DNA from: a virus
Length of the DNA stretch: 59,537 bases
Strand: one strand, 5' to 3'
Virus record (IMG/VR): IMGVR_UViG_3300022665_000158
Span: 1 to 59,537 of that record
In this document: positions 1 through 8,864 of the stretch, piece after piece
Layout of the letters: every line of letters begins with the position of its first letter
Position numbering within the stretch: position 1 is the stretch's first letter
Notes under the pieces: generated by a model
Told to the model about the DNA's origin: nothing
The model's input: the letters and a program-made list of their open reading frames with translations, nothing else
Database searches by the model: none
Position numbers and translations under genes: made by a program

Positions 1-89
1 TCGCGCCCGACGAATGCGAACCGGCGTATGAGCTGGTGGAACTACTGGACAAAGCAATTGCGAAGCTAACACGCGGAGGCTCAAAATGA
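1..89 (+). CDS. 3' end of an unidentified gene (partial)
   Basis: An open frame enters from the left edge and ends with TGA at 87-89. The visible tail is acidic and helical (for example YELVELLDKAIAKL). The stop overlaps the ATG of the HNH gene at 86 as ATGA, the same coupling used throughout the window. A CGGAGG Shine-Dalgarno for the next gene lies inside this tail. Too little remains to assign a function. Confidence 0.6.
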   Translation, partial: APDECEPAYELVELLDKAIAKLTRGGSK

Positions 90-541
90 GAGGCAAGATT
101 GAAGACCGCCTCCAAAAGCGGCTACTCGTTCTTTCCACTGGGTGCTGGGAATTTCAGGGTTACCGGGATAAAGATGGTTACGGTCAAATTGGGGCGGGCA
201 ACCCGTGCCATATGACACAAGCCCATAGAGAGATGTGGAAGATCGTTTTTGGCCCGATTCCGGACGGTATGTGTGTCCTCCATACTTGCGATAATCCTCC
301 GTGTTGCAATCCAGCGCATTTATGGTTGGGGACGAAGGGGGATAACAGTGCTGATCGGGATGCCAAAGGTAGAACTGCAAAAGGCGAAGAGCAAGGTAGT
401 GCCAAACTAACTGAAGAGCAGGTTCACGCTATACGGGCAGATTCGCGATCTCACCGCGTGATTGCCGCGGAATACGGAATGGGTAAAACCCAAATTGGGC
501 GGATCAAACGAAAAGAACGATGGAAGGAGATGACACTATGA
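86..541 (+). CDS. HNH homing endonuclease (copy 1)
   Basis: This 151-residue protein is one of four related free-standing HNH endonucleases in the window. An N-terminal GCWEFQGYRDKDGYG motif is followed by the HNH core: HR near residue 48, then VLHTCDNPPCCNPAHLWLGT with paired Cys and His residues for zinc, then DN..DRDAKGR. The C-terminal third (LTEEQVHAIRAD, then IAAEYGMGKTQIGRIK) looks like a helix-turn-helix for DNA recognition. Such genes nick or cut DNA and spread by homing. Its start overlaps the preceding stop. Its last codons (TGG AAG GAG) supply the Shine-Dalgarno of the next gene. The N-terminal RLQKRL is not encoded by the palindrome found in copy 3. Confidence 0.92.
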   Translation: MRGKIEDRLQKRLLVLSTGCWEFQGYRDKDGYGQIGAGNPCHMTQAHREMWKIVFGPIPDGMCVLHTCDNPPCCNPAHLWLGTKGDNSADRDAKGRTAKGEEQGSAKLTEEQVHAIRADSRSHRVIAAEYGMGKTQIGRIKRKERWKEMTL

Positions 542-1101
542 GAGGAAAAATTAGGATTCGTGGCGCCTGGGGCCCGCTGTCGCACGTCTACATCGCCGGC
601 GGCCCATGGACGCAAAAACCCAAGGGCTACTTCGGGATCTGCATGGCGCCCGAGGTATTGGGGGGCGACTTCACCCCGTACAAGGGGGCGAACACGCGCC
701 CGAGCGCGCCGCCCATGCCGGATATCACGGTAGACGTGGAGGACTTCTCGACGCCGGACCCGGACGCGATTCGGCTGGCCGCGCTCATGGGCCTACAGCA
801 CGCCCTGCTAGGGATCAAATCCGTCTATGTGGGGTGTGGGTTCGGGATCGGGCGAACGGGGACGCTGCTGGGGCTCATGGCCCGCATCGCGACGCCGTGG
901 ATCCAGAGCCCCGTGGAGTTCGTACGGCGGACCTACTACGCGCAGGCAATCGAGACGCAGGCGCAGCGCGACATGGTCGAAACGCTTGACGTTTCCGAAG
1001 CCAGCGCGACGTACCAGCGCTGGATATGGCGCCGGCGCCGGCTGTGCCGTACCGGCTACGTGATCCGCGAGTCGGACTGGACGGGCCTCCCCAAGGGCTA
1101 A
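538..1101 (+). CDS. Protein-tyrosine-phosphatase-like protein (1)
   Basis: This 187-residue protein carries the Cx5R phosphate-binding loop of the PTP/dual-specificity superfamily, CGFGIGRTG, with Cys100 and Arg106 followed by Thr. About 30 residues upstream, EDFSTPDPDA fits the general-acid loop (Asp near a TP). The expected activity is cysteine-based phosphate removal from protein, RNA 5' ends or another phosphoester; the substrate cannot be read from the sequence. I chose ATG 538 (ATGA overlap, AAGGAG upstream) over ATG 520. A second protein of this type begins at 2257, separated by one unknown gene. Confidence 0.82.
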   Translation: MRGKIRIRGAWGPLSHVYIAGGPWTQKPKGYFGICMAPEVLGGDFTPYKGANTRPSAPPMPDITVDVEDFSTPDPDAIRLAALMGLQHALLGIKSVYVGCGFGIGRTGTLLGLMARIATPWIQSPVEFVRRTYYAQAIETQAQRDMVETLDVSEASATYQRWIWRRRRLCRTGYVIRESDWTGLPKG

Positions 1102-1128
1102 GGTTTTTCACCGGACGGACGATAGGGA
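1098..1128 (+). promoter_or_regulatory. Phage promoter-like element P1
   Basis: CTAAGGTTT (1098-1106), a 16-base spacer and TAGGGA (1123-1128). The left box contains the TAA stop of the preceding gene. The right box ends five bases before ATG 1134. It is a member of the family also seen at 9814, 30790, 34178, 36237 and 38401. Confidence 0.55.
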
Positions 1129-1133
1129 ACTCA

Positions 1134-2270
1134 ATGAGTCTGATCGCATCCCGTAACACGCTGCGCCACCAGCTAGCCCGGCCGCTCTGCGCCAAGCGCG
1201 ATATGACGGCGGCCCGTACGGATGAGGTGTCCAAGGCCTGCGCCACGCGGATCGAAACCTACGAAGAGCTGGGGATGCCCGTCCCCGAGACCGCGGCGCT
1301 TCAATTTTACCTAATGCAGCACGCCATGTCGGATATCCGGCAGCGGTTTGGCCCCGATCAACCGATGGGGGATGTCACAGAGATCGTTGAGTCGTACCAC
1401 AAGTTCGGCGTCGACCTCGGGCAGCGCATGTTCGTCTACCTCATGATGATCTGCACGCGCGAATCGCGACACACTCAGGGCCCGGACTCATTCCACACCA
1501 AGGCCAAGAAGCAGTTCGGCACCGTGTTTAAGGATTCCATCGACCGGATGCGGGGTATGAACCCGGACAGCGCCATTAAAATTTTCCTAGACAAGCCTCC
1601 CAACATGGACCTGGGGACATACTGCAAAGGGATGACGTGGCTGTTCAACAACGGGAAATTCAACGGCGGGTTCGGCGGGCCTCTGTGGGGCAAGATCGCC
1701 GAGCTGCTCTCATGGTTTGTGAGTGGCGAGATCAGCGCCGAGATGATGCTGGACACGGCGTTCACCCTCGCCCACAATGGCGGGCCGATCTTCAATAAGG
1801 GTATGGCGTTCCACGGGTACGACGGCACGAAGCTGCTGCTCGTGTTGAACGTGCAAGCCACCGGACAGATCCCGCATATGATCGGGAGCCTCGGCCACTA
1901 CCCGGAACTCAACACCCACGTCCCCACCGAGGTCGTTCAAGCGTACGAAATATGCCGGGAGAAACTGGGCGACACATTCGGCGGTACGATCGACTGGTTC
2001 AAGGTGGGCAAGCAAGAGGAAGCCAAGGGCTACATCTACCACATGCTGAAGGAACGGCAGGTCGAGATGTTCGGCGTGCCGTCGTGGGTGGCCAAGTCGG
2101 AGATTAAGAAACTCGAATCGGCCAATAAGGCGAAGGCCGAGCAGCTTGCGGTCGCGGTAGACAAAGTGAACGAGAAGGCCAAGCAAAAAGCCATCTTCGA
2201 CGGCGCCCACTTCACCCTTGGGCTGGGTGGGCCGCTCGTGAAGAGCAAGAGGATCCATGTCAAAAAGTAA
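1134..2270 (+). CDS. Unknown phage protein, 378 residues
   Basis: I do not recognise a family. The protein is largely helical and soluble with no membrane segment. Distinct stretches are MFVYLMMICTRESRH near residue 100, GTVFKDSIDRMRGMNPDSA, a Gly-rich FNGGFGGPLWGK, and a charged Lys/Glu/Ala helix near the C terminus (KLESANKAKAEQ). It lies between the two phosphatase-like genes, and its 3' end overlaps the second one by 14 bases, so the three may act together. ATG 1134 sits directly after a promoter-like element; the longer frame from 1026 would run over the preceding gene. Confidence 0.75.
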   Translation: MSLIASRNTLRHQLARPLCAKRDMTAARTDEVSKACATRIETYEELGMPVPETAALQFYLMQHAMSDIRQRFGPDQPMGDVTEIVESYHKFGVDLGQRMFVYLMMICTRESRHTQGPDSFHTKAKKQFGTVFKDSIDRMRGMNPDSAIKIFLDKPPNMDLGTYCKGMTWLFNNGKFNGGFGGPLWGKIAELLSWFVSGEISAEMMLDTAFTLAHNGGPIFNKGMAFHGYDGTKLLLVLNVQATGQIPHMIGSLGHYPELNTHVPTEVVQAYEICREKLGDTFGGTIDWFKVGKQEEAKGYIYHMLKERQVEMFGVPSWVAKSEIKKLESANKAKAEQLAVAVDKVNEKAKQKAIFDGAHFTLGLGGPLVKSKRIHVKK

Positions 2271-2922
2271 AAAGACATTGGCAACGCGGCCGTGTTGGCC
2301 CCATCCGTTGCTGGAGATCCTGCCCGGGACACACCCGGTGGCTGGGAGCGCATCCTCTAATCCTGTCGTGTATGACTACGACATATACATCGGGTTCGAC
2401 CACATGAAACTAACCAGCCGAGGGATGCCCTGGGAGACGGGGACTGAGATCCACTACCCGATTAAAGACATGAGCACGCCCACGGATGTGGCGATGTACC
2501 GGAAGCTGGTAGACTGGACGCTCGCGCAGCTGGAGGGCGGGGCCCGGGTTCATGCCGGCTGCATCGGGGGGCATGGGCGCACGGGTATGTTTTTCGTGGC
2601 GTTGGTGGCCGCGGCGACGGGCCGTAAGGATGCCATCGCCTACGTGCGGGAGCACTACTGCAAGAAGGCGTGCGAGACCGCGACGCAAATAGACTTCCTC
2701 GTCAAGCACTTCGGCGTGGATTCGGTCAAGGCCTCGAAGACCTTCGCGCCAGCCAAGGGCACGTGGACGGAGGGCGGCAACGCCGTGTTCGGCGACGACT
2801 GGCCGGAGGCCTACGGTGATGCTAGTGGTAAGGCGATCGTCCCGCTTGTGAGCAGCACAACGATTTGGGGCGACGCGCTGGACTACGGAGATGGATTCTA
2901 TGGAGACGGGCAAGATGTCTAA
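2257..2922 (+). CDS. Protein-tyrosine-phosphatase-like protein (2)
   Basis: This 221-residue protein has the PTP signature HAGCIGGHGRTGMFF, with Cys102 and Arg108. A candidate general-acid loop (KDMSTPTD, Asp71) lies about 30 residues upstream, the same layout as in the gene at 538. An Ala-rich helix follows the active-site loop, as in true PTPs. The last 50 residues are acidic and Gly-rich and resemble no known domain to me. Two such proteins in one phage suggest either duplication and divergence or two substrates. The 5' end overlaps the preceding gene by 14 bases. Confidence 0.85.
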   Translation: MSKSKKTLATRPCWPHPLLEILPGTHPVAGSASSNPVVYDYDIYIGFDHMKLTSRGMPWETGTEIHYPIKDMSTPTDVAMYRKLVDWTLAQLEGGARVHAGCIGGHGRTGMFFVALVAAATGRKDAIAYVREHYCKKACETATQIDFLVKHFGVDSVKASKTFAPAKGTWTEGGNAVFGDDWPEAYGDASGKAIVPLVSSTTIWGDALDYGDGFYGDGQDV

Positions 2923-3655
2923 AGCTGTCGACAAATTCATTAACGACTTGGAAGAAAACTGGGGCGCGAAACCCAAGGCGGGGAACGTGAGCCCCACGGT
3001 GAAAGTCACGCCGACCGGGGACGGCGGGGTGACCTACACGGCGGACCCGGTGAAAGCCCCCATAGATACCCTAATGGACGCCCTCGACGAGATGGCGGAA
3101 GAACCCACACCCACGCCGATGTACGACCTGGACGCTATGAATGCGGAGCTGGACGAGGGCGAACCTACCTACGAAGAGGAATACGCGGCAGCCCATGGAA
3201 TAACACTGGACGCGGACGATATAACCGAAGAGGAGACGAAAATGACGAAAGCCACGGTACCGAAGGGTACCTTCGACGTGTCGAAACTCATGTCGGCCCC
3301 GACGGTTACGATGCTGCAAGCGACGAAGCTCTACCAGCCCGTGCGCGGGACGAGCAGCGGCAGCCGCTATTTCATCATTGCGCTTAGCCCGGCGCTCAAG
3401 GTGGCCGCGCGATGGAAACAGGCTCCCGCTTCCGAAGGGCTCGCGCTGCGGGTCGAAGGGAAGGGGCTGACGAACCCCTACACCGTCAAGTTGCTTGAGC
3501 AGATCGGGCTCGACAAAAAGAGCGAGGTTCACATGAGCGCCCACCTGACCGTGACGAACGATATCGAAGCGCGCAAGGCAATCGGGGCGCTGCTGTACGC
3601 GATCAACGAACCGTGGACGACGCCTCGCCCGGACCCGGAGGTGATCTGCGTATGA
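2915..3655 (+). CDS. Unknown protein with acidic linker, 246 residues
   Basis: No family recognised. The first ~105 residues are low-complexity and strongly acidic (many Asp, Glu, Pro and Thr). The second half looks like a compact domain starting near VPKGTFDVSKLM. ATG 2915 overlaps the preceding stop by 8 bases; ATG 2891 is an alternative. A strong Shine-Dalgarno (GAGGAG) lies just ahead of an in-frame ATG at 3243, so the C-terminal domain (137 residues) could also be made alone. Confidence 0.7.
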   Translation: MSKAVDKFINDLEENWGAKPKAGNVSPTVKVTPTGDGGVTYTADPVKAPIDTLMDALDEMAEEPTPTPMYDLDAMNAELDEGEPTYEEEYAAAHGITLDADDITEEETKMTKATVPKGTFDVSKLMSAPTVTMLQATKLYQPVRGTSSGSRYFIIALSPALKVAARWKQAPASEGLALRVEGKGLTNPYTVKLLEQIGLDKKSEVHMSAHLTVTNDIEARKAIGALLYAINEPWTTPRPDPEVICV

Positions 3656-4017
3656 CCGAGCGAGCTATTCCGCTGATAAAGCCGATGTTTACCGTCAAGG
3701 AATTGACGGCGCTGCGGGTCGGCGACGTGATCGACACGGGCGCCTTCGTGTTCGAGAACCTGTCCGAGAAGGAATGCGTGACCCTCACCGTCCGACGGCG
3801 CGTGATTAAGAACAAGCTAGTGGAGTTCGAGGTGTCCTACTTCGGGATCAATATCGGCACGTGGATCGCGCAAGTCGCCGTGTCGGATCCGAGGGAGGAA
3901 AGCGGCCCCGACCGTGTGCTGTGGATGGATCAAAATAAATCCCGGGCGGATCGAGAAGCCAAGGGGAAAGAGACCAAAAAGAAAATGGGCGGTAAGCGCG
4001 CCCGGAGGTATCACTAA
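3652..4017 (+). CDS. Unknown small protein, 121 residues
   Basis: The start is fixed by GGAGGTGAT upstream and an ATGA overlap with the previous stop. A beta-rich N-terminal half (VGDVIDTGAFVFENL, then TLTVRRRVIKNK) is followed by a Lys/Arg-rich tail (KGKETKKKMGGKRARR) that could bind nucleic acid. No family recognised. It belongs to the block leading into the DNA polymerase gene, which makes a replication role possible but unproven. Confidence 0.7.
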   Translation: MTERAIPLIKPMFTVKELTALRVGDVIDTGAFVFENLSEKECVTLTVRRRVIKNKLVEFEVSYFGINIGTWIAQVAVSDPREESGPDRVLWMDQNKSRADREAKGKETKKKMGGKRARRYH

Positions 4018-4424
4018 TGCGGGTCCACGTAGCTGAGCGATTCTGCGACGCCCTCGCCATGACGATGTATCTCGAAACCGCGGGCGTCGCTGGTGAGGTC
4101 GTGGTGTTCGTCAACCTGAGCGATGACCTGCGGATCCCGGTCAAGCTGAAGACGATCAGCCACTTCGACGCCGGCGCGGGTAACGACGCCGCGATCCTTC
4201 TGGACGGCCCGGGTGACTTGCTCATGTTTCTGGGGTACTGTAAGAAATCTGATCGACTGCACCTAGCACTCATCGACAGCGCCAAGATGAAGCGCCCCCC
4301 GAAAGAGATCATGAGGTCTAGCAGCTTTGTTAAACTCGCCCTCAAGCAATTCAACGAAGAAGGCGCCGTACGTGGCCGGTGGACGCAGAAGGCCCGTACC
4401 GCGAAGTGGTTGCACGCCGCATAG
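4017..4424 (+). CDS. Unknown protein, 135 residues
   Basis: It starts in a TAATG overlap with the previous gene and ends 12 bases before the polymerase start. It looks soluble and alpha/beta (VAGEVVVFVNLSDDLRIPVKLKTIS, then FVKLALKQF) with a basic C terminus. No motif identifies it. Its position suggests cotranslation with the polymerase. Confidence 0.7.
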   Translation: MRVHVAERFCDALAMTMYLETAGVAGEVVVFVNLSDDLRIPVKLKTISHFDAGAGNDAAILLDGPGDLLMFLGYCKKSDRLHLALIDSAKMKRPPKEIMRSSSFVKLALKQFNEEGAVRGRWTQKARTAKWLHAA

Positions 4425-4436
4425 GGGGATCCCCCC

Positions 4437-6839
4437 GTGCTGGTGATATGGACGAACGCCACCGGCAAAGCCCTCAAGAAATCGGTCAGCGAACCGCTCA
4501 CCGCCCTCGGCGCCAAGTGGGAAGTGATCCCGGTCAGCCACATTCCCAAGGTGGCGCCCGGGGACGTCGTGCTCGCGATGGGGGTGCAAGCGCTTGCACG
4601 TCTGCAATCGTTCAAGATGGTCCCCAAGGGCCGCAGCATCAAGAGCGTCCGCGGGCAGTGCTTCACGGGGCCCAACACCGCGGCCAAGTTTCTGGTGACC
4701 TACGATCCGGGCCTCGTTCACCGCGAGCCCGATAAGGGGCCCATGATCAGCTGGGATGCCCGCCTCGCTCACCGCCTGTACACCACGAAAACGATGGTCC
4801 CCGAGGTCGGCGAGTACGAATGGGTGGATGACCTCAGCGCGCTGATCGCGCAGACGGATCGCCCCGGGCCCATATTCCTCGGCGTCGACGCGGAGACCGA
4901 GAATCTCTTCCCTCACTACCCGGAGCGGCAGATCGTCACCACGCAATGGGCGGTAAAGCCGGGCGAGGCTTACGTGGTCGACCACTTCACGAAGAACGGC
5001 GGCGAGTTGACCCCGTTGCTGCGCGAGCAAATGGAGTACCTGCTACACGAGCCCAAGTTCCGTGTATGGGGCGCAAACCTGAAGTTCGACTTGGGGTGGC
5101 TCCATTACAAATGGGGGCTTACGTGCTCGAATTTCACGTTCGACCTGCTCATAGCCGCGTCGCTGGTAGACGAGAACCGGGTCAACTCGCTGAATGCGCT
5201 GACGAAGGAACTCACCCCCACGCTGGGTGGCTACGATGACGAGTTCGAGCGGACCGCCGATAAGTCCGACATGGCCACGGAGCTGGCGAAAGATCGAGAC
5301 GGGTTCCTGATCTACTCGGGCGGGGATGCAGACGCCACCCTACGCAACGGGCTGAAGCTCCGGAAGATGCTCGCGAGCGACTACGCGCTGACTCGATTCT
5401 TCACGACGATTTCCATGCCGGCCGTGCGGGCCTTCGAGCGCGTCGAACAGCGGGGCGTGCTGGTAGACGTCGCCAAATACAAGGCGCTGGAGATCGAAGC
5501 CAAGGCGGAGCAGAAGCGGCTGACTACAGAGGCCTTCGCGCAGATCCCGCATACGATCAAGGCGAAGCACTACCCCAAGCTGAAGCTCTCGCGCGCGGCC
5601 CTGAAGATCGACTACCTGTTCGGACCGAACGGCCTGGGGCTGACCCCCACGGTCTCCACGGAGAAGACGAAGGACTACCCGCCCGACAAGCAGATTCCCT
5701 CAGTGTCGATCGACGACCATCTGTCCCAATTCGCGGACCACCCCGTGGCGGGTAAGTTCGTGAATTGCCTAAAGGACTTAGGGCAGGTTGAGAAGGTGCT
5801 GTCGACTTACATTGGGACGAAAGACGCGAAGGGCAACTACGTGAAGGGGTTTCTGTCTCACCTGAGGCCCGACAATCGGTTCCACCCGACCTACATGCTG
5901 TATGCCGGCGCTCTCTTCGAAGGCAAGAGCGACGTGGGCGGGACGGTCACCGGGCGCACGAGCGTCAAGAATCCCGCGATGCAGACCCTTCCGAAGCATT
6001 CCGACTGGGGCAAGAAGCTCCGCAAGTGCTACATCTCGCCGGAAGATATGGCGTGCTGGCAACTGGACTTCTCGCAGGGGGAGCTGCGCGTCGCCGCGTG
6101 CCTTGCGGACGAGAAAGACATGATCGCCGCCTACCGGGCCGGGGTCGATATCCACGCGAAGACCGCTGCGCGCATGATCGGCGTGCCGCTGGACGAGTTC
6201 ATGTCGTGGAAGAAGCACGTGGATCCGGAGATGCGAGCCAAGTACGCCAACGGCCGCCAAAAGGCCAAGGCTGTGAACTTCGGGCTCTTGTACAGCATGG
6301 GCGCCAAGGGGCTAGTGTCGTACGCATGGAAAAGTTACAGCGTCGTGTTCACACTGGCCGAGGCTCAGGAAACCCGAGACACGTTTTTCGAGACCTACCC
6401 AAAGCTGGAGGACTGGCACGAGAAGATGCGGATGCTGGCGCACAGGGACAAAGCCGTACGCTCCCCACTCGGGCGGATCCGCCACCTACCCCACATTGAC
6501 AGCACGGACAAGGCGACGGTCGGCCGGGCGGAACGGCAAGCGATCAACTCCCCGGTGCAATCCTGCCTCTCGGACCTGTGCCTGTGGGGATTGGTTGAAG
6601 TCGAGAAACGATTCGAGACGCGGCAAGAGCGCTTCCACACGGTGGGCATGACTCACGACAGTTTGAACGGCTACGGCCACGTGGACACGCTCGAAGCGGA
6701 TCTCGCTGAAGCTGCTAAAGTGGTGGAGGCGCTACCGATTCGCGACACGTTCGAATGGAATCACCAGATCCCGTTTCCGGTCGACGCCGAGATCGGGCCG
6801 ACCATGGGCGAGCTAGAGGAGTTTCCGATAGCCGCGTAG
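4437..6839 (+). CDS. Family A DNA polymerase with 3'-5' exonuclease domain
   Basis: This 800-residue enzyme is the phage replicative polymerase. Exonuclease motifs are present: GVDAETEN (DxE, near residue 150), NLKFD (near 215) and YSGGD (near 290). Polymerase motif A is DFSQGELR (near 543), where DYSQIELR is usual. Motif B is KAVNFGLLYSMGAKG (near 610), with YSMG in place of YG. Motif C is THDSLNG (near 738), where the usual Glu after HD is Ser. The first ~130 residues match no motif I know. The start is GTG. The 5' region carries a perfect copy of the 14-bp palindrome, encoding VQALA. A sliding clamp is encoded at 32131. Confidence 0.96.
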   Translation: MLVIWTNATGKALKKSVSEPLTALGAKWEVIPVSHIPKVAPGDVVLAMGVQALARLQSFKMVPKGRSIKSVRGQCFTGPNTAAKFLVTYDPGLVHREPDKGPMISWDARLAHRLYTTKTMVPEVGEYEWVDDLSALIAQTDRPGPIFLGVDAETENLFPHYPERQIVTTQWAVKPGEAYVVDHFTKNGGELTPLLREQMEYLLHEPKFRVWGANLKFDLGWLHYKWGLTCSNFTFDLLIAASLVDENRVNSLNALTKELTPTLGGYDDEFERTADKSDMATELAKDRDGFLIYSGGDADATLRNGLKLRKMLASDYALTRFFTTISMPAVRAFERVEQRGVLVDVAKYKALEIEAKAEQKRLTTEAFAQIPHTIKAKHYPKLKLSRAALKIDYLFGPNGLGLTPTVSTEKTKDYPPDKQIPSVSIDDHLSQFADHPVAGKFVNCLKDLGQVEKVLSTYIGTKDAKGNYVKGFLSHLRPDNRFHPTYMLYAGALFEGKSDVGGTVTGRTSVKNPAMQTLPKHSDWGKKLRKCYISPEDMACWQLDFSQGELRVAACLADEKDMIAAYRAGVDIHAKTAARMIGVPLDEFMSWKKHVDPEMRAKYANGRQKAKAVNFGLLYSMGAKGLVSYAWKSYSVVFTLAEAQETRDTFFETYPKLEDWHEKMRMLAHRDKAVRSPLGRIRHLPHIDSTDKATVGRAERQAINSPVQSCLSDLCLWGLVEVEKRFETRQERFHTVGMTHDSLNGYGHVDTLEADLAEAAKVVEALPIRDTFEWNHQIPFPVDAEIGPTMGELEEFPIAA
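4585..4598. repeat. 14-bp palindrome TGCAAGCGCTTGCA, copy 1
   Basis: Perfect inverted repeat, extending to 16 bp (GTGCAAGCGCTTGCAC, 4584-4599). It lies inside the DNA polymerase gene and is read as QALA. Confidence 0.9.
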
Positions 6840-6866
6840 GCTCTCTAGATCTGCTAGGATGCGAAG

Positions 6867-8864
6867 ATGGCCATCAAGAAGAAAACCTCCGGCGTGAAGA
6901 AGACCGAACCCACGACCGTAGAGGAGGCCGAACCCACCCCCGTAGAGAAAGATGATTCCACACCCAAGCGGGGCCGAGTGATCGTCTACCAGGGCGGCCC
7001 TAGTCAGTCGCTCAACGTGTTGAACCAGCACACCCCGCCGTCCCCGATCCCCAGGACAAAGGACAAGGCGGACGTGAATCCGGCCGTCGCCGACGTCCAC
7101 GACGCGTTCATCAATTTCCAGACAGTGCCAGGGAGCCGCGATCAACTGCTCCAGCCGCCGTTCAACTTCGATGTCGTCGCCGACCTCGTGAGCAAGAACT
7201 CGATACTGCCCCCGCTGATCGACGCCATGGTCGTGAACATTGATGGCACCGGGGCGGAGATCATCGTCAATGAGAAGTTGATCGATGAGGACAAGGAAGG
7301 CGACGACAGGGTTGCCGCCGACAAGATTGAGAGGAAAGAGAAGGCCGCCATCCAAGAATACTTCGACGAGCCGTTCCCCGGGCAGTCGTTCCTAACCCAA
7401 CGCCGTCAGATGCGGGCCGAGCAGGAGAGCATCGGCAACGCCTACCTCGAAGTGATGCGGAACGCAAAGCAAGAGGTCGTGTTCTGGAAGCCGATCATAC
7501 CCGCCAAGAACATCCGACTCGTGCGGCTGGACGACGCGGTCGACGTCACGAAAACCGTGAAGCGCAACGGTATCGATCAGGAAGTGGTCGTCTCCGTGCG
7601 GGAGCGCCGGTATGTGCAAGCGCTCGGGAAGAACATCGTTTGGTTTAAGGATTTCGGCGTGAGCCGCGACCTCAACAAGGCGAACGGCGAGTGGGCGCCC
7701 CTTGGCACTCTCAACTTTGAAGACCGCGCGAACGAGATCATTCACTACATCAACAAGGCCGATCCGTTCAGCCCGTACGGCCTGCCCCGCTGGTGGAGCA
7801 ACGCCCCCAGCGTCATCGGCTCGCGGCGCGCGGAAGAATTCAATCTCATGTTTTTCGACTCGGGCGGCATCCCGCCCATGATGGTGATCGTATCCGGAGG
7901 CGCGCTCGCGGTGGAAGCCGAGAAGGCACTGCGGGACCACTTCATGGCGACGGGGCCGACGCGACACGCGGCCATTGTGCTGGAGGCCTATGGCACCGGC
8001 GGCGATATCGACAAGCCCTCGAACGTCAAGATTCAGATTGAACGGTTCGGCAGCGAGCGCCAGAGTGATAGCTTCTTCGAGAACTACATCGAACGATGCG
8101 ACCACCGGGTCCAGCGTTCGTTCCGGATCCCGGCCCAATTCCTGGGCATGAGCGACGACTTCACGTTCGCTACCGCCCTGTCGTCGATGATGGTCGTCGA
8201 GGCTCAGGTCTTCTCGTCCGAGCGGGCCGAGTTCGATGAGGCTATCAATCTGAAGCTCATGCCGGAGCTGCCGAACGGCGAGAAGTACATCTACCGATCC
8301 AAGAAGCTCTCGCTCGCGGACGCTGAGAGACAACTCTCGGGCTTGGGCCTGATCAAGACCCTGCTCCCGCCGAAGATCTTGGTTGAGCGCGTCGGGGAAG
8401 TCGTGGGTTGGCCGGACCTCACGCTGAGCGACGAAGAGCTGGAAGAGATCGGCGTGCAGCGGGAGAGGGAGTTCGAGCTGAAGACCCGACTGAGCTTCTT
8501 GAGGGGTTCGAGCCCCAGCCCCGATGACAAGAAACCGGGAGACAAGAAACCGGACGACAAGAAGAAGCCGCCGGTCGACGCCAAGGGCAAGCCGATCAAG
8601 AAGTACGACTTCCTGCCCGGAGTCATCTCGCTCGCGGCTGATATGGGCGAGGTGTTGCAGATTGGTTTCGCGCGGCCGGAAGAGGCCCGCGCATTCCAAG
8701 CACTCCGGAAGAAAGTCGAGACGCTTGACGCCGACTCTCTGGATCAGTTTCGGACGCTGCTGGTGGCGAACCTGCTACCCGCCTTCGAGCATGACCCGAA
8801 CGGCGCTCACGAGCTGATCACGCAGGTCTTCGAGGTGGACCACGAGCGAACAAGGCTGAGCTAA
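6867..8864 (+). CDS. Portal protein (PBSX type)
   Basis: This 665-residue protein matches the PBSX-like portal family. The dodecameric portal is the DNA channel and the docking site for terminase and neck. Diagnostic stretches are the Glu-rich loop before EQESIGNAYLEVMRN (near residue 190), FSPYGLPRWWSN (near 300), and EEFNLMFFDSGGIPPMMV just after it. The N terminus is a Lys/Thr/Pro/Glu-rich tail. The C-terminal part contains a DDKKPGDKKPDDKKK linker before a final helical domain. It sits directly after the polymerase and about 16 kb upstream of the terminase genes, an unusual separation. Confidence 0.93.
   Translation: MAIKKKTSGVKKTEPTTVEEAEPTPVEKDDSTPKRGRVIVYQGGPSQSLNVLNQHTPPSPIPRTKDKADVNPAVADVHDAFINFQTVPGSRDQLLQPPFNFDVVADLVSKNSILPPLIDAMVVNIDGTGAEIIVNEKLIDEDKEGDDRVAADKIERKEKAAIQEYFDEPFPGQSFLTQRRQMRAEQESIGNAYLEVMRNAKQEVVFWKPIIPAKNIRLVRLDDAVDVTKTVKRNGIDQEVVVSVRERRYVQALGKNIVWFKDFGVSRDLNKANGEWAPLGTLNFEDRANEIIHYINKADPFSPYGLPRWWSNAPSVIGSRRAEEFNLMFFDSGGIPPMMVIVSGGALAVEAEKALRDHFMATGPTRHAAIVLEAYGTGGDIDKPSNVKIQIERFGSERQSDSFFENYIERCDHRVQRSFRIPAQFLGMSDDFTFATALSSMMVVEAQVFSSERAEFDEAINLKLMPELPNGEKYIYRSKKLSLADAERQLSGLGLIKTLLPPKILVERVGEVVGWPDLTLSDEELEEIGVQREREFELKTRLSFLRGSSPSPDDKKPGDKKPDDKKKPPVDAKGKPIKKYDFLPGVISLAADMGEVLQIGFARPEEARAFQALRKKVETLDADSLDQFRTLLVANLLPAFEHDPNGAHELITQVFEVDHERTRLS

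Noticed and set aside
5258-5272. GCCGATAAGTCCGACATG inside the polymerase gene, resembling the promoter right box
   Set aside because: No CTAAGGTTT-like left box at 16-17 bases, and codons of a conserved enzyme explain it.
7614-7627. Half-palindromes such as TGCAAGCGCTCG at 7614 and others at 12535, 15072, 18126 and 31154
   Set aside because: Only one arm is present. They are compatible with common Lys-Arg, Gln-Ala or Ala-Ser codons and are not counted as copies.
8503-8516. GGGGTTCGAGCCCC, which looks like a tRNA T arm
   Set aside because: No acceptor, D or anticodon arm lies at the right distance, and it falls inside the portal gene.
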